Assembly: GCA_018398805.1 (NCBI GenBank) | Contig: JAGFBZ010000731.1 | Location: 372,001-436,000 of the forward strand | Source: Hirundichthys speculiger | Taxonomy: Eukaryota > Chordata > Actinopteri > Beloniformes > Exocoetidae | Direction of reading: 5' to 3' | Length of the DNA stretch: 64,000 bases | Part shown: positions 44,505-55,417 of the stretch, piece after piece | Layout: each line of letters starts with the position of its first letter | How positions within the stretch are numbered: position 1 is the stretch's first letter | Notes under the pieces: model-generated | Seen by the model: the letters and a program-made list of their open reading frames with translations, nothing else | Told to the model about the DNA's origin: nothing | The model's database searches: none | Translations under genes and position numbers: made by a program

Positions 44505-44852
44505 GTCGCAGGACAGTCGCTGGAAGTGCTTTGATACACGTGGACTTCTAATAACTCAGAAATGTTCTTATTCACACGTTGTGACTTGTACATTTACCCC
44601 ACGTAAAATGAGATGCAGAGATGCTCACAGGCAGATGCGTGATCACCTCCACCTGTGTGCGGTGATTACCTGCAGGTGCACCGCTGCGTGTTGTGAATCG
44701 TGCATTTACTCGATGCAGGACTCTCTGGTAGATCCACGAGATCATTCTCGCCTGATGGCATAACAGAGGCATTCATTTATGTGTTACCGACGTTACCTGG
44801 CTACAGTGCACCAGGGAAGTAGTGCCGAGCTGGTGCCAAAATGTACTTCCCC

Positions 44853-44856
<4 letters not shown>

Positions 44857-44888
<32 letters not shown>
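44857..44888. repeat. (GT)n microsatellite
   Basis: About 16 GT units. Confidence 0.95.
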
Positions 44889-44889
<1 letters not shown>

Positions 44890-45118
44890 TGGGATCGTTG
44901 CATCTCATTTTACAGAACTATCTCTGTACAAGTCGCAGCACGAAAACGAGAACAGTTTTTGGAGTTTATCAGTTAATAGAGATGAATTCAAGAAATGCAT
45001 CTGGGTGTCTTTTCGCTTGTATTTGGTCTCTATTAAGGCAAAAGTATTTCTAACCACATCAATTAGTTCATCGATGAATAAAGTACAGTATTCGATTAGT
45101 TAAAAAATCACTAGTCAC

Positions 45119-45493
45119 GAGGGGTGTGAAAAAAATCGATTTGGGGATATATCACGATTTTCGGCCACCCGATATAATATCGATTTTTCAGCTCCTAATA
45201 TCGATTTTTTTTTTTAAGAAAATTTTTTCAGTCACTTAAATGTGCAAAAACACTAATAATAAACAATAAATAGGTTGTTTTGAAGCAAATAGTTTTGACT
45301 CAATTTGTCCTCTGAATGATCAATATCATCTGATGAACATATACAGCAACTTGATTTTTCATCTCTACTTTTAATCTTGATATTAACTGGGTAGAATATC
45401 GCAATATATTGCGATATCGCAATAATATTGCATCACGACCCAAGTATCACGATACATATCGTATTGCGAGGTCCTTGCCAATACTCACCCCTA
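45119..45493 (+). mobile_element. hAT family A element, uninterrupted
   Basis: Its first base is changed (GAGGGGTG for TAGGGGTG) and it ends ACTCACCCCTA. Flanks CTAGTCAC and CTAGTCGC agree at seven of eight. At 375 bp it is the best reference copy for family A. Confidence 0.87.
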
Positions 45494-45577
45494 CTAGTCG
45501 CAGTCCTAATTTAATGTGAACCATTACAAGTAGACCAAAAAAATCCTTGGATCCCATCAGGATGAATAATAAAGATA

Positions 45578-46337
45578 CAGTGGTACCTCTACTTACGCAC
45601 GTCTCTACATACGAAATTTTCAGGTTATGAAACACCTCAATGGGAAAATATTGCCTCTTGTTACGAAAGAAATGTCAGGATACGAAAGGCAGAAATACAG
45701 CAGCGCTGCTACTCGCAGCTCCCAGAGTTTACCGAACGTAAACATAGCTGTCAGCTCTGTATCTCAGTTTGAAAGCGGTGCGTCCGAGCCGCTCTGCCAT
45801 TGGCTATCGCTTAGCATCTTCCTGGCATCCCATTGGCTAGGAGGACCCCTTGTCTGTATGAGCGTAACCTAGCAACCCAGGTAAACAAACAATTTTTACC
45901 TCCGACAAGGAGGTTATGTTTTGGCTGACGTTTGTCTGGCTGTCTGTGTTCAAGATAACTCAAAAAGTTATGGATGGATTTTGATAAAATCTTCAGGAGT
46001 TGTCGGAAATGTGAAAAGGAAGAACTGATTTCATTTTGGGTTTGATCCGGAAGAAATCCTGGATTCTGGATCACTTTCAAATTTTCGATAATTGTTGCTA
46101 TTGGTGGAGGTCTGTGCTCTCTGAGTGCTTTTCTACTTCTAACATGTATTTCTTTCAGGTTTTTATGTCATTTATAAATATGTATTATTTATAATTTATA
46201 AAAAATTATGTTCGAATTTTGGGGGGGCTTGGAACGGATTAGAGCATTTACATGGAAAACGCATCTCTACTTAAGAAATTTTCAGGTTATGAAACTACTC
46301 CCAGAACCAGTTAATTTCGTAAGTAGAGGTACCACTG
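45578..46337. mobile_element. Tigger/pogo-like element with TA target
   Basis: The terminal inverted repeats are CAGTGGTACCTCTACTTACG and its complement CGTAAGTAGAGGTACCACTG, flanked by TA on both sides. It is 760 bp and includes a nested copy of repeat M. No transposase remains. Confidence 0.88.
45898..46135 (+). repeat. Dispersed repeat M, copy 2, inside the Tigger-like element
   Basis: Starts ACCTCCGACAAGGAGGTTAT, includes TCAAGATAACTCAAAAAGTT and TGGATTCTGGATCACTTTC, and ends near ATTGGTGGAGGTCTGTGC. It matches 29114-29500 in inverted orientation but lacks its middle part. Confidence 0.7.
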
Positions 46338-46339
46338 TA

Positions 46340-47510
46340 TAAAACACAAATTTAGGTGAGTGTCGTTAAACAGATTATAGATACTGGATATAAGGGGGCT
46401 TTCATGGCCTCGCTGGCGCATTTGTCTGAATCGCGTCTTGAGTTTGTTCTGCTTGGTGGGTTTCTTTTCCCACAGAAGTCCAAGCCGTCCTGAACGTGTC
46501 TCTTCAGGAAAACGTCCTTCCTGCTTCCCGCCCAGAAGTGTCATTATGTTTGTTTGAGAAAACTAAAGTCTAAAATCTGTGTGATGTTTGCAGGTGAATG
46601 TTAGTGGCATCGTTGCTGAACTTCCACCTGCGTGAATGGATTCGTTCCTCCAGCCTTTCCAGGCAGCTGATGCCGTCACAATCTTTTGCTTTTGTTCGTG
46701 CTCATAATGACTCAGGCTTTTACATCATCCACGGCTGATGTGACTCACATAAAAGCACTCGCATGCATTTTCCCATATTAAAAGAAAGCCGTGCCAAGTA
46801 TGAGATAGTGTAATGTTTTTTTCCTCATACGCCACCCTGCTGGTGGAAGCAGCCGCTGGCTGTGAATGAAGAAGCTGGAAGAGCCTCAAGTCTCTCTTAC
46901 AGCTCACTTGTAGTTTTCCTGCTAAGTCAGTATCTGTTTATCTTCTTCGCTGATCCGCCTGTGATTTTGAAGCCGTTTGCCCGCCTGTCCCCTTAGACGG
47001 GCGTGTGTGTGCTTAATGTGATCGTTATGTTTGTGTGCGTTTCCAGATAAGATGCTCTGACGAGCTTAGGATTGACCGTCTCGCCTACTGACCTTGCAGA
47101 AGGAAGGAAGCCTTTGGTCCAGTTAATCTCCAGTCCTAGCCAGATGCGCCCATTCACTCATTTCCTGTTTTCTCCGCGTGCAAAGACTGGATCGGTATTT
47201 ATCCTCATCTCAAACTAGTGGCTCAAGATCATGAACTCGATCAGAGCAGTTCATTTATGACCATAACGTTCATGCAGATGTGAAGGAAAATGGTATTTCA
47301 GTTTCACGAGTTGCCGTTAGAGCTGTCAGCGGTGTTTGGTTAGTTGTGGTTTTATATAATTTCTCATTTAGAATATCAGGTCTCTCAAACAATAAAGCTG
47401 AAGGATTACTAGATCTGCATCACTTTAAAACTGACACTAATTTTAAAAGGAAAAAAAACCTCCTCCTGTGCTCAGGTCTTTATCTGCGTCTCTGAAGGAA
47501 CTGTCACTCT
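46340..47510. other. Septin 7 intron 2, no exon seen
   Basis: Mostly single-copy-looking sequence without transposon ends. No ORF with a recognisable domain. Confidence 0.45.
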
Positions 47511-47514
47511 CTTG

Positions 47515-47989
47515 AAGAGCTAAGCGATTTTATCGATTCTGCGATATATATCGATATTTTATTTCCCCAGAGAGTATCGATTTTTTTAGCCGCGGGTATC
47601 GATATTCTAAGCTTCTTTCAAAACCCCCGTGTCCCACCTTTAAAAGCTTGCAAGCAACAATTTGCACTTTTTAAATAAATGAAACTATTTTTCTCAACAC
47701 ATCTTTTATTCATTTTGTCCTGCATTTGCAATCATTCAGAGGACAAATTGAGTCAAAACTATTTCCTTCCAAACAACCTATTTATTGTTTATTATTAGTG
47801 TTTTTGCACATTTAAGTGAATTAATGAATTTTCCTTAACAAAAATTGATATTAGGAGCTGAAAAATCGATATTATATCGGGCGGCTGAAAATCGCGATAT
47901 ATCGCCAAATTTATTATTTTTTTAACACCCTAATCGTGAGCTGGATATCATGTATCATATTGCAAGATTAATATATCGCTACAGCCCTA
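47515..47989 (-). mobile_element. Chimeric hAT element: family B ends with a family A segment inside
   Basis: Read on the - strand it has a short family B left end (47989-47936), a partial family A segment (about 47935-47736) and the family B right half (47735-47515). Flanks CTCTCTTG (47507-47514) and CTCTCTTC (47990-47997) agree at seven of eight, so the unit inserted with family B termini. The A segment lacks one of its own ends. Confidence 0.8.
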
Positions 47990-47997
47990 CTCTCTTC

Positions 47998-48401
47998 TGT
48001 GCTGCATCTTCATTAAGAGTGACATGTGGGTGTTTTGGTGTCATCCAGCAATGCTCAACAACAATTATTACACACATTTCAGAATATATTTGGGCTCAGC
48101 TGTGCAGATCAGTGGAGGTTGGGGGGGGAGAGGTGAAGACGAGAGTGCAGGCAGGGTGGAGTGGGTGGAGAAGTGTCAGGGTTATCTGTGATAGAAGAGC
48201 AGCGGCAACAGTTAAAGGTTTGCAGCTCGGAGACGAGAGACGAGGAGCAGAGATGGAGGCGGCAGAGTTTCCTTGGGAGTGAAAAGGATGGATGGAATCA
48301 AGGAGGAGCATATCGGTGGAGCTGCCAGGGTCTTGGAGATAAAGTACGAGAGGCCTGACTGAGATTATCTGGACGCATGAAGAGGAGAGATGGGGAACGC
48401 A
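47998..48401. other. Short spacer in septin 7 intron 2
   Basis: Purine-rich, non-coding by appearance. The 110-codon + frame starting at 47950 begins inside the preceding transposon and is not supported. Confidence 0.4.
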
Positions 48402-48780
48402 TAGGGATGCACGATAACTGTTTTTTAAAAACCGATACCGATAACTGATAACTTTTAGCTCCTAAAGGCCGATACAGATAACCGATAACACAGACATATA
48501 CCTAAGATCATTACATCAATACTATGAACCAAGGTTATTATAGTTTTGAAATTTTCTTTAGTTTTTATTTTTATTTAGTTTTCCAGTTTGCTTTTTTATT
48601 TCAGTTTAGTTTTAGTTAGTTCAACAAGTAATTTAGTAGTTTTAGTTTAGTTTTTTATTTTGAGGAATTGACTAGTTTCAGTTTAGTTTTTATTTAGTTT
48701 TAGTCTTAGTTTTAGTTTTTTTCTTCTTCTTGCAGTATGCAGCAGTTTATGCACCTTTCCGACTTGAAAATTGTGGACAT

Positions 48781-48796
48781 GCGCCCCCTAGTGGCC
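48781..48796 (-). promoter_or_regulatory. CTCF-like motif inside the P-like element
   Basis: On the - strand GGCCACTAGGGGGCGC matches the CTCF core consensus at all 13 informative positions. Occupancy is unknown. Confidence 0.35.
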
Positions 48797-49278
48797 CCGC
48801 CATAACTGGAGGGTGCGGTGCTCCATCAAGTAACCCAAACACAGCAGCGTGGAAGATCTGTTACGGATAACACAGACATGTCTTGGATTGATGATGTTAG
48901 GCAGTGGCCTCCAGTTACAGATGAAGGTAGTTTATCGCTGTTTTTAATGATTGGTTATGGAAATAGCATGATCTATTCCCATAATCAAACACTAAAAACT
49001 GTGGAACGCTGGCTACAACTAACGTCAACAAGCCATAAAGATTATGCTGCTGTAATGTTAACGCGAGCGGTAAATTAGGCTATGTGTTAATGTTATATTT
49101 AATTTATTTTATCATTCTCCTAAGTCATTCATTCATTCATACATTCATTCATTCATTTATAGGCTTGTGCTAGTGCCGAGGGCTACAGTAGCCTCATACT
49201 GCTGTTCTTTCGGCCAGAATCGTCCGGGACTCTCAGCGAGACTATGAGTAGTACGAGATTGAATGTTAACGAAAACTC

Positions 49279-49463
49279 ACCCGGCTGTATTCATTTGGAA
49301 CAAAGTCCTTTCTGTTGATATTTTTCACCCACGTCTTCCTAACTTCTTGTTCTGCAAACAAGGCAGTCTTCGTGCATACTTTCTTCTTCCATTGTCGAAT
49401 TTTCACACCATTGTTGGCACAGTTTATGACGGAACATGTATTCCCACTCGACCGACTCGACAT
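49279..49463 (-). pseudogene. THAP-domain first exon of a transposase gene
   Basis: From the ATG at 49463 the frame reads MSSRSSGNTCSVINCANNG, then KTWVKNINRKDFVPNEYSR. The spacing CSVINC and the W-x5-N-R-x-D/N-F-P motif are typical of the first half of a THAP (C2CH) zinc finger. A consensus GTGAGT donor follows directly after NEYSR near 49279, as if the second half of the finger were in the next exon. That exon is not recognisable, and the element is too short for a full transposase, so this is a remnant of a deletion derivative. Confidence 0.7.
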
Positions 49464-50280
49464 TATAAAAACATATATTTGTAGAAAGAGAAAAACACTG
49501 GTTAATCTGCGAGCCGGTGAAAGTGTCGCTCTGTAGCACAACCCCGCAATGGCGGTCGGGGTACTTCCGGGGGGCTGGCCCGAAAAGGTCTATATCCGCT
49601 ATGCTGCCCCCTCTCTGGAGGGAGGGTAGCATAGCGGCTGCTGCAGGACAGGCAGTAATCTCTATGGCAGTAATCGAAGGAGAAAACGAAACGACAACGA
49701 AAACGAAGCTGAATTTATCTACAATTCAGTTTAGTTTTAGTTAGTTTTACATCCTTCATTGTAGTTTTTATTTAGTTTTCGTTTTTTTTTTAATTGTAGT
49801 TTTTATTTTTATTTCAGTTAACTGAAATATTTTTTCATTGCTAGTTTTAGTTTTAGTCTTAGTTTTCGTTAACTATAATAACCCTGCTATGAACAAAATC
49901 AAAAATAGTTTGGACTCTTTAAATGAACAGATATTTATTTTTTCCATTGAAAAATTACTGTCAAGCCTCTTAAACATTTTCGTAAAGCTATCAAACAAAC
50001 CTATTTGATATCTCACATTAACATTACTTGCTGATATATAAAAAAAGGCTCCTTGAACTGATGGAAATACATGCATCAAAATTACAAACTGAAAAAGATT
50101 AACATTTAAAGGATTTTGGCTTGTGGTTCCATTTAAATTAATACCTTTAATTAAAGTAAATGAGGTTCAGTAGTTTTTTTTTTTTATCTCATGGAAGCTT
50201 TAGATGAGAGAGATGAGGGAGAGGAGAGGAGAGGGGAGGGGAGACTGCTGCTGGCTTGAGCACATTAGCATTAGCTCACG

Positions 50281-50469
50281 TTAGCACGATTTCAAAACTC
50301 CATGGAAGCGATTGTTATGTTGTAGGTGGCTGATCGGGTTTGACGTATTAAAGCTTGTGCTTCCCTCCTCGTAGAATTCACTCGGAGGATTTGTCACAAA
50401 TAACCACCAAACTATCTTCTTTGAAACTTTAACAAAGTTCCACGCCGCCATGTTTGTTGTGATCAGCAC
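50281..50469 (-). pseudogene. BED zinc-finger remnant (family L)
   Basis: It is homologous to 34420-34644, ending with STSFNTSNPISHLQHNNRFHG. The Cys pair region is damaged by a deletion (TNPPSEFYEE), so it is more decayed than the first copy. Confidence 0.65.
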
Positions 50470-50879
50470 GCTGTGCTACATGCTGCATTCAAGGTGTAAC
50501 GTAAATTCCGACATTCCCTCGTTTGCTAGTCGTTCTTTCAGCCTTTTCTATTTTTTCTTTTTTATGTGTAACATGAGGGAGAATACTGTGAATATCGATT
50601 CAAGTTAGCAACTACTAAAATTATGACTGACTTAACAAGTTGTTTTCTGGCATGAGGGGGTATTCTTGTTTTCCTGATTATGCCGACGTTACTTGAACAT
50701 AACATTCACTGCCGGTCATTCAAGGCTCAGAGGGATCGAGGCACTGCCGTGTTGACAAAAATATATATGTTATCGGGGCTATTCGTCATGATATCAGAGT
50801 TATCGGAATGACGTCCTAATTTCCTGTTATCGGCCCGATAGTTATTGGCCCGATAGTTTTCGTGCACCCCTAGTAAATA

Positions 50880-52235
50880 CTGATCAGTTGGGTTTGTTTT
50901 ATACAGTCGTATCCCAGAACATTAAAACAGATGTAATGATGCAGCGGCGTGCCTCTGTAGCAGCTTTGTGCACACGGTAAAGCAAACCCATCCTGACTTT
51001 AACTCTCAGAATAACTTGAACCGGCTCTGAACTGGTTCTGGCACCAGCCCAAGCTGGTTGAAAAAGGGCATCGGCGGGCCAGCTGAGAGATTCACAATGG
51101 TCCCAAAGATTCAGCTTTCCTTTTTCTTCTGTTTTTAAAGCCTTATATTCATTCTAAATCTGTGGCTGCTTTAGTTTGCCTTCAGCTGTTCTTGGAACAA
51201 GAAAATAGCCTGTTTATAAACCTGCTCCACTCAGCCTCTTCATTGCTTCTGGGTCCAGCGCCCCACTCAGAGCGCTGTTTGTGTGTGCGTGCATGTGTAT
51301 GTGTGTGTGTTGGTGTGTGTGTTAGGACGAGGCTGAGCACATCTGCATGTTCATGCATGCTTGGTCAAATCACTGCAGGCAAAGCTCTCTCTTGCGTTTC
51401 TCATTCTTTCTCTCCGCTGTGCTCCCGTTCTCTCAGCCTCTATTTTAAGATGCACATGTCTGCTGCGACCCGGCACGTGCCGACTCCGTCAGATCTGGTC
51501 CTGGCCCAGTGGGTCGCAGCAGAACGTTCACCTTCTAAATTAAAAAGCTGAATAATGAAACCAGGAGGAAAGGGTGAGCATCAACACGGGACCTGACGGG
51601 ACTGAGTTTGACTTCCAACCCCTCCGTAGTCTGCCAGACACGCTGATCCTTATCTGTTACTGAAACAATGACCTTTGCCCCCAGTTTCAGCCGGTCCCAT
51701 TTAACCGCAACAATGGAGAATTATCTCCTCCAACAGCCTGGCGTTCAGCAAACACAACTTCCCTCACGTCCACTGTCTGCTGTTCTTCCCTTTTTATGCC
51801 TGTATGTTTTCCTGATGCCCCGCTTCACACTTTCTGGTCCGGGCCTCGCTCGTGTCTGTCGGAGGCGTGGCCGTGTTTGTGTTGGGCGCCGTTCAGAAGC
51901 CGGTCAGGATGTGGAGGGATCAGCTGCTCCCTCCCGGCTGGACCAGCGAGGCAGAGACCACGTTGGAGGACGACGGGGAGGACTCCCACGGGAACACTTG
52001 TCACATTTTTAACATGCAAGCGATGAATCGCACCATGGGTCCGCGTATTTAGCTGGAAGTTGGACGTTTTCGTTAGTTTTATCAAATCAACCGACGGTCA
52101 AGGGTCACAGGATGCGGGGCGGTGGTGGCCATCCGAGTCGATGAGAGCGTTCGCAACCTGAAGCAACCCAGAAGTGACGGTCCACCACTCAGAGTCCGTC
52201 TAGTGCTTGGCCGTCACCAGGCCATATTGATTCAC
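50880..52235. other. Septin 7 intron 2, no exon supported
   Basis: A GT-rich microsatellite lies near 51280-51320. GC content is raised from about 51780 to 52010, where a - frame and two + frames are open. One + frame ends AVFVLGAVQKPV..TMGPRI before a stop, but a TGA lies upstream with no acceptor between. None is called as a gene. Confidence 0.35.
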
Positions 52236-52237
52236 AC

Positions 52238-52650
52238 CAGTCCTTCTCAAATAGTGGGGCGCGACCCCCTGGGAGGGGGGCGATGCCAGGGGGGGTGCGT
52301 GCGATCCCGAGAAAAATCCTTATTTTTGCTGCACTGGAATAAAGTGTAATTGCACATATACTACAGTAGGGGGCAGTGGTGCTCACTGTCACAGTGTGCG
52401 CGGAGAGTATTGGCTTGTATTGTGTTGACGACGGAAAGCGTTCTTCTGCCAAGATTTGGTTTATTGTTGATTTTATAAATGAACCCAACGTTCTTGTTGC
52501 ACGTCTCATCTGTTCCCTCTTTTACGAGAAGCCGAAGACAGACGCTCACCCTCTCTTTGATCGAAAACATGACGGAAGAGCATCCCACCACGTCTTTGTG
52601 TGTTTGATTTGCTCAAACTCCTCCAGAAGAGGAGTGACAGCATAGTCACG
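52238..52650 (+). mobile_element. hAT (Charlie-like) element, left end and decayed body
   Basis: CAGTCCTTCTCAAATAGTGG followed by GGCGCGACCCCCTGG is the left terminus style of a common fish hAT family. The + frame 52376-52645 after it may be decayed transposase N-terminus (for example KIWFIVDFINEPNVLVARL), but no diagnostic motif is seen. The right end was not found. Confidence 0.45.
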
Positions 52651-52654
52651 GTAT

Positions 52655-53245
52655 TACACACCAGATTTACGTCTTTAACCTTCATTTATTCCCTTTTTAA
52701 GTTCATCTCACTCGAGGATAAAAACCTCTACGTCCCACATTTACTTGTTGGTATCTAAGCTAGCAGCAGCAGATTTCACTGTTCCTCTCATGGAGGCTCA
52801 AGTCCTTCTCAGCCTCCGTGCTGCGCCCTTTTCATTCCTCCAGTCAGTGAACAAACTGCAGTTAAGTAGTTGGTCATGTATTGATCCAGTCTGTGTTAAT
52901 TAGGGGAGAATATGATGTAGCATTTATGAGAGGGGGCGGGGTTATGATTTCAAACGCTGCTCTCAGACTCGTAGACACATATGTCTTTATTCCTGATGTT
53001 AAAAAAGAATAAAGGTAAATAATAGTATATGGAAAATACCTGGTTATGTGGTGCAGGATGATTTAATTACAACATGCTGGCAATGGTAAAAATAAGGAGA
53101 ATTATCCCACCCTACTTGGACGCCTCTTCTCACAGGGTTAATCAGAGGTAAATGTATTGGTCCTGTTTTTCTTCTACGTGTTGCAAAAGTCAAACTGGAA
53201 ACGTATAAATGCACGCTGAGCACAAATCATTTAAAACGTAAAAGC
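52655..53245. other. Septin 7 intron 2, no exon seen
   Basis: AT-rich sequence without domains, splice sites or transposon ends that I can recognise. Confidence 0.45.
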
Positions 53246-53253
53246 ATCACCAT

Positions 53254-53686
53254 TAGAGCTGAGCGATTTATCGATTCTGCGATATATATCGATATTTTAT
53301 TTCCCCAGAGAGTATCGATTTTTCAGCCCCTGTATCGATATTCTAAGCTTCTTTCAAAACCCCTGTGTCCCACCTTTAAAAGCTTGCAAGCAACAATTCG
53401 CACTGTTTAAATGAATGAAACTATTTTTCTCAACAAATCTTTTATTAATTTTGTCCAGCATTTGCAAGCTGCCTGTCAGCCATATAATGTGTAATTGATG
53501 CTTTCAGTTCAATTAATTCTAACAAAGTCATTGGAACACTCACAAGATGTCACCAAAATCACTTGGTCCCTTTAAAATCTTTCAGAAAATGTATTGTAAG
53601 ATGAATATCGATATATATATATATGTTGTATCTTGAACCGAATATTGCGTATCGTATCGCGAGATTAGTCTTTCCCTACAGCCCTA
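53254..53686 (-). mobile_element. hAT family B element
   Basis: On the - strand it runs from TAGGGCTGTAGGGAAAG at 53686 to GCTCAGCTCTA at 53254, collinear with 30026-30488. A short (AT)n run near 53609-53622 is expanded from the usual ATATAT. Flanking 8-mers match at only five of eight. Confidence 0.8.
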
Positions 53687-53689
53687 ATC

Positions 53690-55075
53690 ATAAACTGGCT
53701 CAGGAAGGGTCGTGGTGGACGGCAGGGTCACGGTGGGAAAATGGGACGGCGAGTCAACAGCCGGAGTCGGAGAGAGAAATAGGGGTTGAGCTGGAGGGGT
53801 GGTCCGTCCATCACAGACCGCCAGGTCATCGGTGTGTTTACAGGGAGCTGGCTCTCTGCCTCCACTCGTCATGTGGAACCAATATTTAATTAAAGCTGAA
53901 TGAGGAGAGGCTAATTGGGACGGACCTGCCCCCGGGGGGTGGGGGTGGGGGTGGGGGGGGGGGGGGAGGGGGTGCTGCCACATACGCAACTGTCCCCACT
54001 GAGTCGTGTCAGCACACAGTCCTCCACCGTGCTCGTATGAATATCAATAAATAATGATCTGTTCATGTCTGCAGATGATTCGAGGAGGTGTAAGCTTGTT
54101 GGGCAAGTTGGTTTTAAACGGTAAAATAAAAAATGTATTTGAAACATCACTCTCTGATCTGATCTGAGTCCAAAAGAATTAGCAAAACCAGTTCAACAGC
54201 AATATAACATGAGGCTGCCTGGAACTGAAAATGAAAGCTTATTTCCTCAAAATGGGAACTATGGAGGTTCAGAGGGTTAACATGGTCTCGTAGGAGTTTC
54301 AAATCCAAACGCGGCCTGAGTTTCATGGTCCAGCTGATTTCACTGATTCCTGCAACTTCACACAGCCGTTGCACGACGACGGGCAACAAAGCTGTCCTCG
54401 TTCAGCCGCTGCTGTTCACCTTTGGTGAATCATATAAACCAAATCACTTAAGGACATAGTTATCAGTTAAAGCTGTCAGTATGTGCCACCAGATGGAGCG
54501 CTGAACAGTTGAGGGTTGTTGATGCTAGTCAGTATCTCCAGAGGTGCTCCACAGATTTGAGTCAATGACTTATTTTTTTTTTTTTTTAATCTCTGCAGCA
54601 ATTAAAAACAGCCGGCAGTTCGCACATCTGCAGCACTTTCGGCTTAATGAAATCCAGAGCAACGCAGGAGTTGTATATTTGTTCAAGATGATTCTCAGTT
54701 CGGCTCGTGAATGATCTCACCAGGAGCAGAAATGCTCTGAGAGATCAAAGTTAACGTCAGTCGAGTGGAGTTTATCGCTGGAATGTGATTTATCGTGGTG
54801 AAGCATCAAATGTAAGACCATATTCAGAGTTGAGCTGTAGAAAGTGAGGTGTTTTTTTCCCTTCCTCTACTGCTGCTACGATGGAGTCGTAGCTCTCAGC
54901 TAACAGCAGTCCATGTGTTAGTTGAAGTTAGCAGCCGGTTGCTCGAACCAGTAGTCTAGTTTCAAGAACACACTCAACACGATTTGTTCCCTCAGCTTCT
55001 TACTGTTGAAACTTTGATAGCTGCAGTGTAACTCACACGTGTGTTGCATGTGACGTGTGCGTTGCATGTGGCGTC
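53690..55075. other. Septin 7 intron 2 with a G-rich tract
   Basis: A GGGGGT(n)/G-run lies at about 53931-53971. A CTCF-like CCACCAGATGGAG is at 54486-54498. No exon or complete transposon is seen. Confidence 0.4.
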
Positions 55076-55079
55076 TGCA

Positions 55080-55300
55080 TCCGTAGACTTGGATCAGGGC
55101 CGAACCGAATCCGTTGATAGTGTTGGTTCTGTCAAAAGTTGGGGGATTTTCAGCTTTTCCAGCTTCAATGTCAGCCAATTGAGTTGCAGCTGCATGGCTA
55201 GAGCCGGCCAATGAAATGGCACATGGAGGCGGGGCTAAGTTGAAGCAGGCAGGAAGAAATTTGATTGGTTGTTGTCGATGTCACCGCTCCCTGTGTGTTA
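55080..55300 (+). repeat. Dispersed repeat T, copy 2
   Basis: It shares TCAAAAGTTGGGGGATT, TTGAGTTGCAGCTGCATGGC and GCCAATGAAATGG with 35990-36240 and, inverted, with 57800-58040. Confidence 0.6.
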
Positions 55301-55362
55301 CCACCGAACATTTTCCTTCATTCATTTTGCGTGATTTTCAAAATGGCTCCAATGATCTGTTG

Positions 55363-55381
55363 TAGGGATGGAACATGGAAC

Positions 55382-55417
<36 letters not shown>

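Larger units (their letters stand above)
48530..49886 (-). mobile_element. P-like element (THAP domain, 8-bp TSD) inserted in family L
   Basis: The terminal repeats are CAAGGTTATTATAG and, reverse-complemented, CAGGGTTATTATAG. They are followed on each side by 150-200 bp of TTTAGTTTTAGTTTTTATTT-like subterminal sequence in inverted orientation. Perfect TSDs CTATGAAC (48522-48529 and 49887-49894) flank it. The family L copies at 33900 (partly) and 60670-60690 show the empty site CAATACTATGAACAAAA. An 8-bp duplication together with a THAP finger best fits the P superfamily. hAT also makes 8-bp duplications but does not normally carry THAP. Confidence 0.8.
48402..50872 (+). mobile_element. hAT family L element, complete ends, with nested P-like element
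   Basis: The left end is TAGGGATGCACGATAAC and the right end ..TTTCGTGCACCCCTA, forming inverted repeats. The flanking 8-mers do not match. It shares internal sequence and a BED-finger remnant with copies at 33772 and 59775. A 1357-bp element interrupts it at 48530-49886. Confidence 0.8.

Noticed and set aside
48818..49078. 86-codon + strand ORF inside the P-like element
   Set aside because: It lies antisense to the THAP exon strand and shows no transposase motif; probably chance, although a decayed exon cannot be fully excluded.
51780..52052. Possible C-terminal exon ending TMGPRI before a stop
   Set aside because: An in-frame TGA lies just upstream and there is no AG acceptor with a pyrimidine tract between it and the putative coding part.
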